Part shown: positions 1 through 10,100 of the stretch, piece by piece
Position numbering within the stretch: position 1 is the first letter of the stretch
How the letters are laid out: each line of letters starts with the position of its first letter
Source of the DNA: Methanobrevibacter sp.
GTDB lineage: Archaea; Methanobacteriota; Methanobacteria; Methanobacteriales; Methanobacteriaceae
Assembly: GCA_017459665.1 (NCBI GenBank)
Contig: JAFUCN010000035.1
Span: 1-37,074, forward strand
Direction: 5' to 3'
Length of the DNA stretch: 37,074 bases
Notes under the pieces: generated by a model
Told to the model about the DNA's origin: nothing
Database searches by the model: none
Seen by the model: the letters and a program-made list of their open reading frames with translations, nothing else
Translations under genes and position numbers: made by a program

Positions 1-2658
1 AAAAGTGTTGTTGTTGACTATACTGGTGACAATAACTACTACAGCAATACCAAGACCGCCAAATTCACAGTTAACAAAGCAAATCTCAATTTAATTGTCC
101 AGACCAGTGATATTAAGATAGGACAAGACGCAATCATTAGTATTCCTCTTCCAGCAAATGCCGGAGGAAGCCTAAACATAAACGGTGAAATAATAAGCGT
201 TCCAAGTGATGGTAATGTGTCACACAGCATCTCTAATTTGGCTTTGGGAACTCATGAAATCACAGTAACTTATACTGGTGATAATTACAATAGTGTTTCT
301 CGATTTGTTAATGTTACTGTCAGTGATTATGATCCATCCCAATGGGGTCTTAGTGGTTATGACGGTCAAAACACTGCTAAATCAAACTACACTGCAACTG
401 CAAATGGTAACCTAGCACATACAATATCAATTAACAAGGAAATTGTCAGTGATTTATTCATTGATTCCAACGGCAATTTAATATTAACCACTTCTGATGG
501 TATTTATTCATTTAATGGTAATAGTCAAAACTGGGTTTTCGGCGGTGTTAATTTCACTGGTGTTGCTGTTAGCCGTGATTTGATAATTGCTCCTAAATCA
601 AGCGACACACTATACTTCATAAACCAAACCACCGGTGAGAGATACGGAACATCCAATATATACCAAGGTTCAAGTCTCTATGCTCCAGTAGTTGATAGTA
701 ATGCCTGTTTGTATATTGTTAGTGAGTATCAGGTTTCATCTGAGGGTTATAATCTTGTTGTTGTTCCGTTTGGTTTGTGGAGGGCTGGTGGCAGTCCAAC
801 ATTAATAAGTCTTGGTGACGTTAAACCGGTTGCAAGCCCAACAGTTGGTAGTGATGTTATTGCTGTTTTATGCGAAAACAAATTGGTCATCATTGATGCT
901 AAGGATTTAAAAGTAACTTCCATCAAATCAGGTAACTACGGTGATGTCAGGCCTGTTGTTGGTGATGGTGGAATTATTTATGCTGTTTTGGATGGTAATG
1001 TTGTTGCTTATGATGCTTCTGGTGCTCAGTTATGGCAGACTGCAATTCCTGAAAAAGCAAACACACTAGCATTGGATAAAGACAATGGACTATACACAGT
1101 CAGTTCCCAAGGCGAATTATACAAACTTGATTTATTGAGTGGTAGTGCTTCTAAATTGTCTGATTTGAAAGTTACATCAGGGTTATTAATTGATTACGAT
1201 GGAAATATTTATTTCGGCAGTGATAATACATTATATGCAATTTCTTCCAATGGTAAAACATTATGGAAATCAATAACTTCATCCAATATCGTTGGAAATC
1301 CTGTAATGGATAAAGCAGGTAACATTTATGTAAAAACTGCTAATAACCAAGTTGTTTCATTTAACCGTGCTGATTTGACAAATCCTAATTTAAACGTTGA
1401 AATTAAGGACAAACAATTGACAATCACATTAGATAGTCAGGCTACTGGTGATGTGAGATTTGCTATCAACAATGTTAATTATGTTGAAAATGCTGAAAAT
1501 ACCATTACAAAATCATTGGACTTAACTCCGGGCAGTTACAGCATCAAGGTTTCATATTCCGGTGATAATCGTTTCTACAATGCGGTTAAGATTGTTGATT
1601 TTACAGTAAAAACAAGTAACATTGAAGTCAATAAGGTCACAGACATGGCTGATTACATTTCAAACAGCAACGGATCCAATTTCGATATCAGTTTACCTGC
1701 TGATGCCAAAGGTAACCTGACTTTAACTGTTAAGGACAACACTTACGTGAGAAGTCTTGTTGATGGTAAGGCAAGTATTATTGTTTTAGGCCTGCCGGCA
1801 GGAACATACAATGCTACTTTAACTTATTCAGGTGACGGAGAATACGACAAGATTACCAAAGTTGTTTCATTCACTGTTACAGAAGAGTCTTCCATTCGCA
1901 TAATATATGACGGCAAGTCCACTTTTTCTGTTGGTCTTCCGGATGATGCAACAGGAACCCTGACAGTAACTATTAATGAAGATAGCTACACAAGTCAGTT
2001 ATCCAACGGTTTTGCTAGCATCATTTTAAGGGATTTGGGGACTGGTGAGTACAATGCAACTGCAGTTTACTCAGGTGATGACATGTACAGTTCAATAACA
2101 CAAAACGAAACTGTAACCATTCAAAAACCGGTTTTAACAGCCAAAAATCTATCAGTATTATATACTGCAGCTGCAACATACACAGTCTATGTAACTGTAA
2201 ACGGCCTTCCAGTAGCAAACAAAGCTGTTACATTCACAGTAAACGGCGTTAAATCAACTGCTAACACTAACGCTAACGGTTATGCTTCAGTTAAGGTTTC
2301 ACTTCCTCCAAAAACCACAGCATACAAGCTCACCGCAAGCTATAGAGAAACTACAATTTCAAACACAATAAAAGTTTCAAGCATAATAACCGCCAAAAAC
2401 GTGAATGTTAAAAAATCAGCAAAAACACTTAAAATCAAGATAACTTTAAAAAAAGTAAACAACAAATATTTAACCAACAAGAAAGTTACCTTGAAAATCA
2501 GCGGTAAAACAATCACAGCAAAAACAAACAAAAAAGGTGTTGCAACATTTACCGTTAAGAAAAACATTTTAAGTAAGCTCAAGGCAGGTAAAAGCTACAA
2601 ATACCAGGTGACTTACTTAAAGGACACAGTCAAAAAAACCTTAAAAGTTAAAAAATAG
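1..2658 (+). CDS. adhesin-like protein with PQQ-type beta-propeller and Ig-like repeats (5' partial)
   Basis: The reading frame is open from base 1, so the gene starts upstream of the window; the first in-frame ATG (217) lies inside an Ig-like repeat and is not a real start. In window codons, 1-112 are Ig-like repeats with the YTGDNNYYS strand signature. Codons about 113-460 are a beta-propeller that opens with WGLSGYDGQNTAKS, which resembles the WPxxGxDxxxTGxS entry of PQQ/BamB-like propellers, and repeats units such as DGNIYFGSDNTLYAISSNG. Codons about 465-710 hold three more Ig-like (Big_3-type) repeats (YSGDxxYxx). From about 711 comes the Lys-rich C-terminal module shared by most adhesins here, ending in KTLKVKK. 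No C-terminal membrane segment is present. The role is probably extracellular binding; the ligand is unknown. The product is a surface protein of the methanogen adhesin-like class. Confidence 0.85.
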   Translation, partial: KSVVVDYTGDNNYYSNTKTAKFTVNKANLNLIVQTSDIKIGQDAIISIPLPANAGGSLNINGEIISVPSDGNVSHSISNLALGTHEITVTYTGDNYNSVSRFVNVTVSDYDPSQWGLSGYDGQNTAKSNYTATANGNLAHTISINKEIVSDLFIDSNGNLILTTSDGIYSFNGNSQNWVFGGVNFTGVAVSRDLIIAPKSSDTLYFINQTTGERYGTSNIYQGSSLYAPVVDSNACLYIVSEYQVSSEGYNLVVVPFGLWRAGGSPTLISLGDVKPVASPTVGSDVIAVLCENKLVIIDAKDLKVTSIKSGNYGDVRPVVGDGGIIYAVLDGNVVAYDASGAQLWQTAIPEKANTLALDKDNGLYTVSSQGELYKLDLLSGSASKLSDLKVTSGLLIDYDGNIYFGSDNTLYAISSNGKTLWKSITSSNIVGNPVMDKAGNIYVKTANNQVVSFNRADLTNPNLNVEIKDKQLTITLDSQATGDVRFAINNVNYVENAENTITKSLDLTPGSYSIKVSYSGDNRFYNAVKIVDFTVKTSNIEVNKVTDMADYISNSNGSNFDISLPADAKGNLTLTVKDNTYVRSLVDGKASIIVLGLPAGTYNATLTYSGDGEYDKITKVVSFTVTEESSIRIIYDGKSTFSVGLPDDATGTLTVTINEDSYTSQLSNGFASIILRDLGTGEYNATAVYSGDDMYSSITQNETVTIQKPVLTAKNLSVLYTAAATYTVYVTVNGLPVANKAVTFTVNGVKSTANTNANGYASVKVSLPPKTTAYKLTASYRETTISNTIKVSSIITAKNVNVKKSAKTLKIKITLKKVNNKYLTNKKVTLKISGKTITAKTNKKGVATFTVKKNILSKLKAGKSYKYQVTYLKDTVKKTLKVKK

Positions 2659-2687
2659 AGATAACCTCTCTATTTCTTTTATTTTTT
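2656..2687 (+). terminator. hairpin plus T-tract terminator
   Basis: TAGAGA (2656-2661) pairs with TCTCTA (2667-2672) around a 5-nt loop and is followed by a T-rich run. The stem begins with the TAG stop codon of the preceding adhesin. Confidence 0.6.
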
Positions 2688-2732
2688 AAAATAAAAGTTT
2701 TTCATATTTATCATATAATCTAAAACTGACAG

Positions 2733-2760
2733 GGAGGTGATATGAATAAGAATCAGATTG
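2733..2760 (+). promoter_or_regulatory. strong Shine-Dalgarno with out-of-frame ATG before the 2758 adhesin
   Basis: GGAGGTGA (2733-2740) is an almost perfect archaeal ribosome binding site. The ATG 4 nt after GGAGG (2742-2744) is in the wrong frame and its frame stops after 24 codons. In the signal-peptide frame a TGA lies at 2743-2745, then ATA (2746), and the first conventional start is TTG at 2758, 20 nt from GGAGG. Either the gene begins at ATA/TTG, or one extra base near 2751-2757 has split MNKN from RLILGLLVLMF. Confidence 0.6.
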
Positions 2761-4800
2761 ATATTGGGATTATTGGTGTTAATGTTTTTGATTTCTGGCG
2801 TATCGGCACAGGATAACTTGACTGATGCATGTCAAGTGCCTGCTATACCTGATAGTCCAGACACTCCAGATTTGATTGCAAATGAAACGATTTATGTAAA
2901 CTCAGATAATATCGACACATATTTTAAGGATAATACCTTAAGCAGCAATTATGACAACAAGATTTTCATCTTTGAAGGCGAATTTGACAATCTTGAAAAA
3001 TTGACTGTCAGTGCATCCAACATTACAATCAAAGGCGATGGTGCATCGCTTAAAAATACGGTTTTCGACATTGAATCAGATAATGTAACATTGGATAGTC
3101 TCAAGTTTGATTTGGATTCTAGTTTTGATGCAAATGACGGAGCAGCAATATTGTTCAGCGGTGATAATCCAAACTTTAATAATCTGGATATTAACTATAT
3201 TGTGCCATTGAATGTTGAAGCCTACGGTTTTTATGGTGTAGGGTCTAAAGGCTCTTCTAAAAACCTTAAAATCACAAATTCAAAAGTCAATTTTGAAGGC
3301 CACAACAACAATGTTCTGGATTACAACTGTGCGGTTAAAATCATCAATTATGATGACTCGCAGATGATAAACAATACAATTAATACTCACCTCCCTCTAA
3401 AGGACGTTAATCACGGATCTTTTGGTGCAACACTTGATTCAGATTATGTCCTGTCTGTTGGTGTTGAAAACTGCAATAACTTCCTGTTTGAAAACAATCA
3501 GATTACCACTGATGTCAACTACAGGTCCGATACACAGTATCCGACTCTTGACGCATTGATGATAAGCAAGTGTGACAATTCAACGATTATAAGAAATTCG
3601 ATTTATATGGTTGATTTTGTTACAAGTCCGGGCGTTGACAATTACCTTTATGGAATAGATATCTACAATTTGAATAATCTGACTGTCGCTTCAAATACGG
3701 TTTCAATTATTACAACCGGTGGTAAGCTTTCAGCGGGAACTGCATACCCAATCCAGATTACCGGACCAATCAGCAAGGTGAACATTACAGGCAATGACCT
3801 GTATTCCTTTTCCAACGGTCCGAATATTGGAATCTACTCCCAGAACTATTACGGCAGCACTGATTTGTCAATAACAAATAACAAGATTAATGTCACAGGT
3901 CTTGCTGGAACCCATGAATGGGCTCTGGTTTCAGGTATTGAAACCCAGGATTCAAGCTCATACATTGCAAACAATACAATTGAGGTTCACAGTGTCGCAC
4001 CGGTCAGCATTAACGACAATATTTATGGAGTAAGTTACAGGCAGTCAACTGCCGGAGACCATAAGTATGATATTCATGACAATACCGTTTTCAGTGACGG
4101 TTTCAAGTCTGTTTATCTTTTGACTTCAAAAGATTCCAGTGTTTCAAATAATCTGTTGGTATCATACAATGACAAGGCCAAAAACGGTTATGACGGTTTC
4201 GAGTATCAAAATCTTGATTATCACAGCAACATAAACTTTGAAAACAATCAGGTCATAAGGGCTTTTGACTATTTTGCACGCCAGAACAACAATGTCGAAA
4301 GCAATGACAAGTACACATATTCAAAGCCGGCAAATGACAATCATATTTCAAATGATATTGATGCACATTCAATTGCTCCTTCAAACAATCCTTCCCAATA
4401 CTCATATAATCCTTTAATTCAAGGATCAGATGATTTTGCATATACTATTGTTCTTTTTGATGTGTCTGGTGCAGATAACTCAAATGAGGGCGATCAATCC
4501 GAAGGCAAATCAGGTTCAAATAAAAATAATGGCATAGGCAAGAGGGACATATCCTCAAGCAATGGTGGGAGTATGGATTTTGCCTCCAACAGTACGGATT
4601 CAACTCCGTCAACAGAAGGAAATCAGCCTTTAAATCCTGATTCCAATTCCGCTCAGGGTGGGGATGCAAGTGTTAAAAAAGCATTTGAACTGGAAAAGTT
4701 AGCAGAAAACACAAGCTTTATTCCGTCAATTGGCTATATCATTCTTGCAATGATATTATTGATTGTGGGATACAGATACAAAAATTCAGATTTCAACTAA
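2758..4800 (+). CDS. beta-helix adhesin-like protein with C-terminal membrane anchor
   Basis: This is a predicted secreted surface protein of 680 residues if read from TTG 2758. The N-terminus is a signal peptide core (LILGLLVLMFLISGVSA, probable cleavage after VSA), followed by a right-handed parallel beta-helix from roughly residue 80 to 560, with many short strands of the type NNTINTH, NNQITTD and NNTIEV (PbH1/pectate-lyase-like). Next is a Ser/Asn/Gly-rich low-complexity linker (about 570-640), then one hydrophobic helix at about 658-671 (IGYIILAMILLIVG) with a short basic tail. It differs from its neighbours: it has a transmembrane anchor and lacks the Lys-rich C-terminal module and Ig repeats. 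The start is uncertain because the ATG best placed after the ribosome binding site (2742) is out of frame, so a one-base insertion or an unusual start is possible. The ligand is unknown. Confidence 0.8.
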   Translation: MILGLLVLMFLISGVSAQDNLTDACQVPAIPDSPDTPDLIANETIYVNSDNIDTYFKDNTLSSNYDNKIFIFEGEFDNLEKLTVSASNITIKGDGASLKNTVFDIESDNVTLDSLKFDLDSSFDANDGAAILFSGDNPNFNNLDINYIVPLNVEAYGFYGVGSKGSSKNLKITNSKVNFEGHNNNVLDYNCAVKIINYDDSQMINNTINTHLPLKDVNHGSFGATLDSDYVLSVGVENCNNFLFENNQITTDVNYRSDTQYPTLDALMISKCDNSTIIRNSIYMVDFVTSPGVDNYLYGIDIYNLNNLTVASNTVSIITTGGKLSAGTAYPIQITGPISKVNITGNDLYSFSNGPNIGIYSQNYYGSTDLSITNNKINVTGLAGTHEWALVSGIETQDSSSYIANNTIEVHSVAPVSINDNIYGVSYRQSTAGDHKYDIHDNTVFSDGFKSVYLLTSKDSSVSNNLLVSYNDKAKNGYDGFEYQNLDYHSNINFENNQVIRAFDYFARQNNNVESNDKYTYSKPANDNHISNDIDAHSIAPSNNPSQYSYNPLIQGSDDFAYTIVLFDVSGADNSNEGDQSEGKSGSNKNNGIGKRDISSSNGGSMDFASNSTDSTPSTEGNQPLNPDSNSAQGGDASVKKAFELEKLAENTSFIPSIGYIILAMILLIVGYRYKNSDFN

Positions 4801-4836
4801 ATAGTCCTTTTCAAGGACTATTGACTTATTTTTTAG
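4801..4836 (+). terminator. hairpin plus T-tract terminator
   Basis: ATAGTCCTT (4801-4809) and AAGGACTAT (4813-4821) form a perfect 9-bp stem with a 3-nt loop directly after the TAA of the 2758 gene. A T-rich run (about 4828-4834) follows. Confidence 0.7.
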
Positions 4837-4892
4837 TAAATTTTATATTATTATTAAAACATACCTTAAAATATTATCAGTAAATTTGAGGT

Positions 4893-7800
4893 ATGATTTT
4901 GAAATTCAATAAAATAATCTTATTAGTTTTAATATTGGCTGTTGCCATATCTTTCAGCACAGTCAATGCAAGTGAACTTAATAATTCGACCTTGACGGAT
5001 TCTTCGCAAAGCATAATATATGTTGATGCTTTAGGAGATGATTTGAATGATGGGAGCATAGCACATCCTGTCAAAACCCTAAACCAGGCATTGAATAAAT
5101 CTTCAGACGGCACAACAATACTTATAGGTGACGGGATATATTCCGGTGAAAATAATTCTAAAATCGTCTTGAATAAATCCGTAAGTATTGTCGGGGCTAA
5201 AAATACTACTTTTGACGGTTTAGGACAAAATCATATCCTCATAATTACTGATAATGCGAAAGTCACATTAAAAAACATTAATTTTATAAATGCATATAAA
5301 TCACAGACATCATTTGGGGTCAACTATAACCAGAATGTTTATGGTGCTGCAATAGAGATTAAAAGCGCTGAAGTTTCAATCGATGGCTGCAGATTCGAAA
5401 ACAACATAATCAATTATCAAAATTTGAATGTTTTCGGCGGTGCCATCAGCAATTTTGGTAACCTGACAATTACAGATTCCCTATTCAAGTCAAACGTTGC
5501 AAGGGCAACTTCAGGACTATTTTCATTTGGTGGTGCAATCTACAATAAGGCAATATTGACCATTAATTCAACAGTATTTTCAGATTCTTTAGGTGATAAC
5601 TATGCTTATGGTGTTGGTATTGCAAACGACGGTGATTTGACAATTTCAGCTTCAACTTTTAAAAATTTAAAATCATCACAGGAGTCAAGGGGATCTGCAA
5701 TCTACAATACTGGTAATCTTACACTTGCTGATTCAGTTGTTGAAGACAATTCAATTGCCAAGTCAAATTTCCAGTATATCTATGGTGCAGTTTACAACTC
5801 AGGAAAAATGATTGCTTATAATAATATTTTTAGAAACAACACTGGGGTTTATTCAAACCCTTCAAAAGGTTCACCTACAATCTATAATGTCGGTGAAATT
5901 GATTTGAAATATAATCTCTTCATAAACAATCAGGCTTATAGCGGTGTCTACAAGGATTTATATGCCTCAACAAACACATTTGCATCACTGAACTGCAACT
6001 GGTGGGGCGGAAACCCATATGATGAGAGTGCAGTTAACCTTGATACTGTCACATCATGGCTTGTTTTAAATGTAACTCCCGAATATTCTATGCTTAACCT
6101 AAATGCCAATGTGGATATTGTCGCTTCATGGAGCCTGAACAATGGTGAGATATCAAAAGCAGTGAAAATCCCAACAGTAAACATTACAGTTGATGGTGAA
6201 AACTATGAGCTAAAAGACAGTGTCACTTACACATTCAAAGACACTAATACAAAAGGTTTAAAATATGTTTATATCTCTTTAGGTGAGTTTAGCCATGTTG
6301 TTGAGGTTGATGTGGGCAAATCACCGACAGAGTTAACATTAAGCCTTAAAAATAACTTATCCTACCTTGAACCTTTAAAAATCGATGTTGACGTTAAGGC
6401 CGGCGGCATTGTTGATGGTGTTGTAATCCTAAGTATTGACAGTAAAATATACACTTTGGCCCTTGAAAATGGACATGCAAATATTGAAATAAACGATTTA
6501 AATCCTGGAAGTTATGATGTTAAAGTGTCATATAATGGAAGTGAAAATTACTTTAAAAGCTTTGCAAATGAAAAAGTCAATGTAAATAAAAAGGACATCT
6601 CTATGTCACTTGAAATTTCTGAAGTTTTCGTTGAAGACAGTGCTACTGCAACAGTAACCCTGAACTCAATATCATCACAGGGACAGGCTGCAGTATACAT
6701 TGATGGCGTGAGATCTAAAATAGTCTATCTGTATGAGGGAACAACAAAAATCCCTTTAAACAATTTCAAAGAGGGCACATACAATATTACAGTAGCATAT
6801 ATGGGAAATACGTATTATAATCCTTTAAACATTACTGAAGTGCTTAAAGTCAAAAAGTATGCACCAGCAATGACATTGAACGTGTCTGATGTTATATACG
6901 GTAAAACCCAGGAAATTTTAATAACAGTCACACCGGGTGATTTGCGAGGTGAAGCGATACTTAAAATCAACGGAGTTAATTCAACAGTATTTCTGGAAAA
7001 TGAAATTACAACAGTAAGGCTCTCCAACCTTGAAGTTGGCGAATATGATATTGAACTGATTTATGAAGGCGATGCAAAATACCTTCCTTTCACCACATCA
7101 GCATCATTTAAGGTGTATAAAACATCTTCCAGTCTTGACGTTAAGATAAACTATGATGAAAACACACTGAAAGGAAGTGTTGCTGTAAAGGCAAATGCCC
7201 TAAACGCAACAGGTAGCGTGACCCTTTACGTTAACCATAAAATCTATCAAATGGATTTAAAAAACGGTGCCGCCACTTTTACAGTTGACTATGATGTCGG
7301 AACAAATTATATCTACGTATACTATGAGGGAGATGATTTCTGGTCAGATGCATCATGGAATGCTACAATCGGAAAACCTGGGCCATTTGTCTTGACAGGT
7401 TATAACCAGACATCCTGGCAGTTCAATGACTTCAATTATACCGTAAGGCTGATGGAAGAAAACGGAATGCCGATGATTTCACGTGAAATAGCTGTGGAAT
7501 TTGAAAACCATTCATACAATATTACAACTGACAACAGCGGTTATGCTTACCTTAAATTGAATCTTGATGAGGGAACATACCTGATTCGGGCAAGCTATAA
7601 AAACCAGACTGTAACAAACCTTTTAAACGTTAAGAAAATCACTTTCAATCTGACTGCAAGTGACATTTCATTTGGCCAGAGCGAGGTTTTAATAGCTGAA
7701 TTTGAAAATGACATAACTGGTTGGTTCAACTTCACAATCAATGGTGTTTTAAGTGCTAAAGCAGAAATTATAAACGGATCTGCAACATTCAACGCCGACA

Positions 7801-10013
7801 GATTGAATGTAGGAACATATGAACTGGTTGGTTTCTATTCAAATGAGCATTTCAACTCAACTCCTTTAAAAACAGAGTTCACTGTTAAAAAGGCCGATTC
7901 CATTTTGAATTTCACTGTTTCAAATGTCATAACCGGTGAGGATGCAGAGATTACAGTTTATCTTTCAAACTACACAACCGGAAATGTAAGGATAACTGTT
8001 GACGGCAAAAATTATTCAAAAACAGTTACAAATAATCAGGCTTCATTAATCATTGAAAAGATTAATGGGGCAAACCACACAATTAAGATTACATATGATG
8101 GAGATGCCAATTACAACAGAAAATCACTTGACTCATTATTTTACATCAAGGACTTGAGAAGCTTTTTAGTTTTAAACGTCAACGACACAGTATTCGGTGA
8201 AAAGCTCACCATAAAAGCAAGTCTTGAAAACACCACAACAGGTGAAGTAATATTCAAGATAAACAATTTAACAAAATCATCATATGTCTACAGGGGCGAG
8301 GCAATTTTGGATTTGGAATATCTGGATGCCGGAAACTATACTCTTCAAGTTACATATCTAGGTGATGATTACTATATCCAAAGCGTTAATTCAACTCAAT
8401 TTAATGTGTTTAAGGCAAATTCAACAATAAACATAAGCTGTGAAGCATATCTTGATGAAAACATTGAAATCTATGCATATTTAAGTCCAATGGCAACAGG
8501 TCAGGTCAGATTCGCCATGACAGATTACTACTCACCTAGAAACAAGGAGATATCCGATGCAATATCCCTATGGTACATTTCACCTCTAAATCAGGGGTCA
8601 TACACCGTAAAGGCACAATACCTGGGTGATGACAACTATTATCCTTCACAGACCACCTACACACTTAAAGTCTATCAGACAAAACCTAAAATGGCAGCAG
8701 AAGTGAATGATGTAACTGTAGATGAGGAAGTAATCGTTAAAGTGAACCTTTATGCTCCAGATGGAACTCCAATAACCGGCAGTGTCACATTTAAAATTGA
8801 AAATATGAACTATGGTATAGATGTAATAAACGGTGAGGGAACATTTGCCTTAGGCAGGCTTTCTTGCGGAGATTACTCTTATGAAATAACATATTATGAT
8901 GAGACTACACTCACTGAAGAGTCAATAACTGGCGAGTTCAGCGTATTGGAAAAGATTCCGGTCATAATAGAAGCCAAAAATATAACAAAATACTACAAAG
9001 GCAGTGAAAAGCTTGAAATATATCTTAAAGATTCTAATGGCAATGCTTTAAAAAACAGTGATGTTAATGTCAAAATCGCCTCCAAAAATTATAAATTAAA
9101 AACAGACAGCACAGGTCTTGCACAGTTAAGTCTTGATTTAAGTTCAGGCGAATATGATGCTATCATAAGCTATGCAGGTGATGAAAGATACAACAGGTCA
9201 TCTTTAACAGCACATATCACAATAAAACTGACAGTTGAAGGAATAGACTCACAAATTAGCTACGGCTCAGGCGTTTCTTATTTTGCAATGTTTTTGGATT
9301 CCAATGGAAATGCCCTTGCAAACGCCAATGTAAAATTCATAATTTCAGGTAAAACATTTACCGTAAAGACCCTGGCAAATGGCGTTTCAAGATTAAACAT
9401 TTTGTTGAATCCTGGTAATCATACTATTAAGGCAATAAATCCTAAAACCGGTGAAACAGCAATAAATCACCTTTTTGTTTATGCAAAACTTATGGAAAAC
9501 AAGGATTTAACCCAGCTATATACTGCAGGCAAATCCTATAAGGTTAAAGTTTATGGAAGTGACGGAAAAGCGGCAGGCGCAGGTAAAACAGTCACATTCA
9601 AACTCAACGGCAAGACATACAAAATCAAAACTGATTCAAAAGGATATGCATCATTAAAGATTAATCTGAAACCTGGCAAATATGCAGTTACAGCAAGCTA
9701 TGGTGGCTACAGCGTTAAAAACAATTTTACAGTAAAAACAGTCATTAAGGCTAAAAACATCAATGTCAAAAAGTCATCAAAGAATGTTAAGGTTAAAGTT
9801 ACCTTAAAAAAGGTCAACGGAAAATACCTGTCATTTAAAAAGGTCACATTGAAAGTCAACGGCAAAAAGGTCACTGCAAAAACAAACAAAAATGGTGTTG
9901 TGACATTCACCATTAAGAAAAATATTCTAAACACTCTTAAAAAAGGTAAAAGCTATAAATACCAGGTGACTTATCTTAAGGATTCCGTTAAAAAGACCAT
10001 GAAAGTCAGATAA
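4893..10013 (+). CDS. large beta-helix plus Ig-repeat adhesin-like protein
   Basis: About 1706 residues, secreted. The signal peptide (FNKIILLVLILAVAISF, cleavage near VNA/S) is followed from residue 42 by a beta-helix entry motif, IYVDALGDDLNDGS, of the DUF1565/Chlamydia polymorphic-membrane type. The helix runs to the NWWGG motif at about 366-371. About ten Ig-like Big_3-type repeats follow (395-1440; recurring YxGDxxYxxS and GxYxxxVxYxG strands), forming a stalk, and then the shared C-terminal module (about 1446-1706) with a very Lys-rich end. No membrane segment or sortase-type motif is seen at the C-terminus. Start choice: ATG 4893 sits one base after GAGG (4888-4891), which is too close. 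TTG 4899 has the 7-nt spacing used by the 17604 gene and gives MLKFNKIILL, so it may be the true start. The product probably binds a surface or partner cell; the ligand is unknown. Confidence 0.88.
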   Translation: MILKFNKIILLVLILAVAISFSTVNASELNNSTLTDSSQSIIYVDALGDDLNDGSIAHPVKTLNQALNKSSDGTTILIGDGIYSGENNSKIVLNKSVSIVGAKNTTFDGLGQNHILIITDNAKVTLKNINFINAYKSQTSFGVNYNQNVYGAAIEIKSAEVSIDGCRFENNIINYQNLNVFGGAISNFGNLTITDSLFKSNVARATSGLFSFGGAIYNKAILTINSTVFSDSLGDNYAYGVGIANDGDLTISASTFKNLKSSQESRGSAIYNTGNLTLADSVVEDNSIAKSNFQYIYGAVYNSGKMIAYNNIFRNNTGVYSNPSKGSPTIYNVGEIDLKYNLFINNQAYSGVYKDLYASTNTFASLNCNWWGGNPYDESAVNLDTVTSWLVLNVTPEYSMLNLNANVDIVASWSLNNGEISKAVKIPTVNITVDGENYELKDSVTYTFKDTNTKGLKYVYISLGEFSHVVEVDVGKSPTELTLSLKNNLSYLEPLKIDVDVKAGGIVDGVVILSIDSKIYTLALENGHANIEINDLNPGSYDVKVSYNGSENYFKSFANEKVNVNKKDISMSLEISEVFVEDSATATVTLNSISSQGQAAVYIDGVRSKIVYLYEGTTKIPLNNFKEGTYNITVAYMGNTYYNPLNITEVLKVKKYAPAMTLNVSDVIYGKTQEILITVTPGDLRGEAILKINGVNSTVFLENEITTVRLSNLEVGEYDIELIYEGDAKYLPFTTSASFKVYKTSSSLDVKINYDENTLKGSVAVKANALNATGSVTLYVNHKIYQMDLKNGAATFTVDYDVGTNYIYVYYEGDDFWSDASWNATIGKPGPFVLTGYNQTSWQFNDFNYTVRLMEENGMPMISREIAVEFENHSYNITTDNSGYAYLKLNLDEGTYLIRASYKNQTVTNLLNVKKITFNLTASDISFGQSEVLIAEFENDITGWFNFTINGVLSAKAEIINGSATFNADRLNVGTYELVGFYSNEHFNSTPLKTEFTVKKADSILNFTVSNVITGEDAEITVYLSNYTTGNVRITVDGKNYSKTVTNNQASLIIEKINGANHTIKITYDGDANYNRKSLDSLFYIKDLRSFLVLNVNDTVFGEKLTIKASLENTTTGEVIFKINNLTKSSYVYRGEAILDLEYLDAGNYTLQVTYLGDDYYIQSVNSTQFNVFKANSTINISCEAYLDENIEIYAYLSPMATGQVRFAMTDYYSPRNKEISDAISLWYISPLNQGSYTVKAQYLGDDNYYPSQTTYTLKVYQTKPKMAAEVNDVTVDEEVIVKVNLYAPDGTPITGSVTFKIENMNYGIDVINGEGTFALGRLSCGDYSYEITYYDETTLTEESITGEFSVLEKIPVIIEAKNITKYYKGSEKLEIYLKDSNGNALKNSDVNVKIASKNYKLKTDSTGLAQLSLDLSSGEYDAIISYAGDERYNRSSLTAHITIKLTVEGIDSQISYGSGVSYFAMFLDSNGNALANANVKFIISGKTFTVKTLANGVSRLNILLNPGNHTIKAINPKTGETAINHLFVYAKLMENKDLTQLYTAGKSYKVKVYGSDGKAAGAGKTVTFKLNGKTYKIKTDSKGYASLKINLKPGKYAVTASYGGYSVKNNFTVKTVIKAKNINVKKSSKNVKVKVTLKKVNGKYLSFKKVTLKVNGKKVTAKTNKNGVVTFTIKKNILNTLKKGKSYKYQVTYLKDSVKKTMKVR

Positions 10014-10100
10014 TATGTTGGGGGATACTTATTTTCAAGAATTAAATTATAATGTTTAAATATTGCTTTAAATAAAATAGCATGTAATAGAAATGAATGG

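Noticed and set aside
2340..2582. Hydrophobic open frames antisense to the 3' ends of the adhesin genes (also near 9707, 14685, 17248, 21230, 30149).
   Set aside because: They mirror the Lys-rich C-terminal module: AAA codons read as TTT on the other strand give Phe/Leu-rich shadows. They have no ribosome binding sites.
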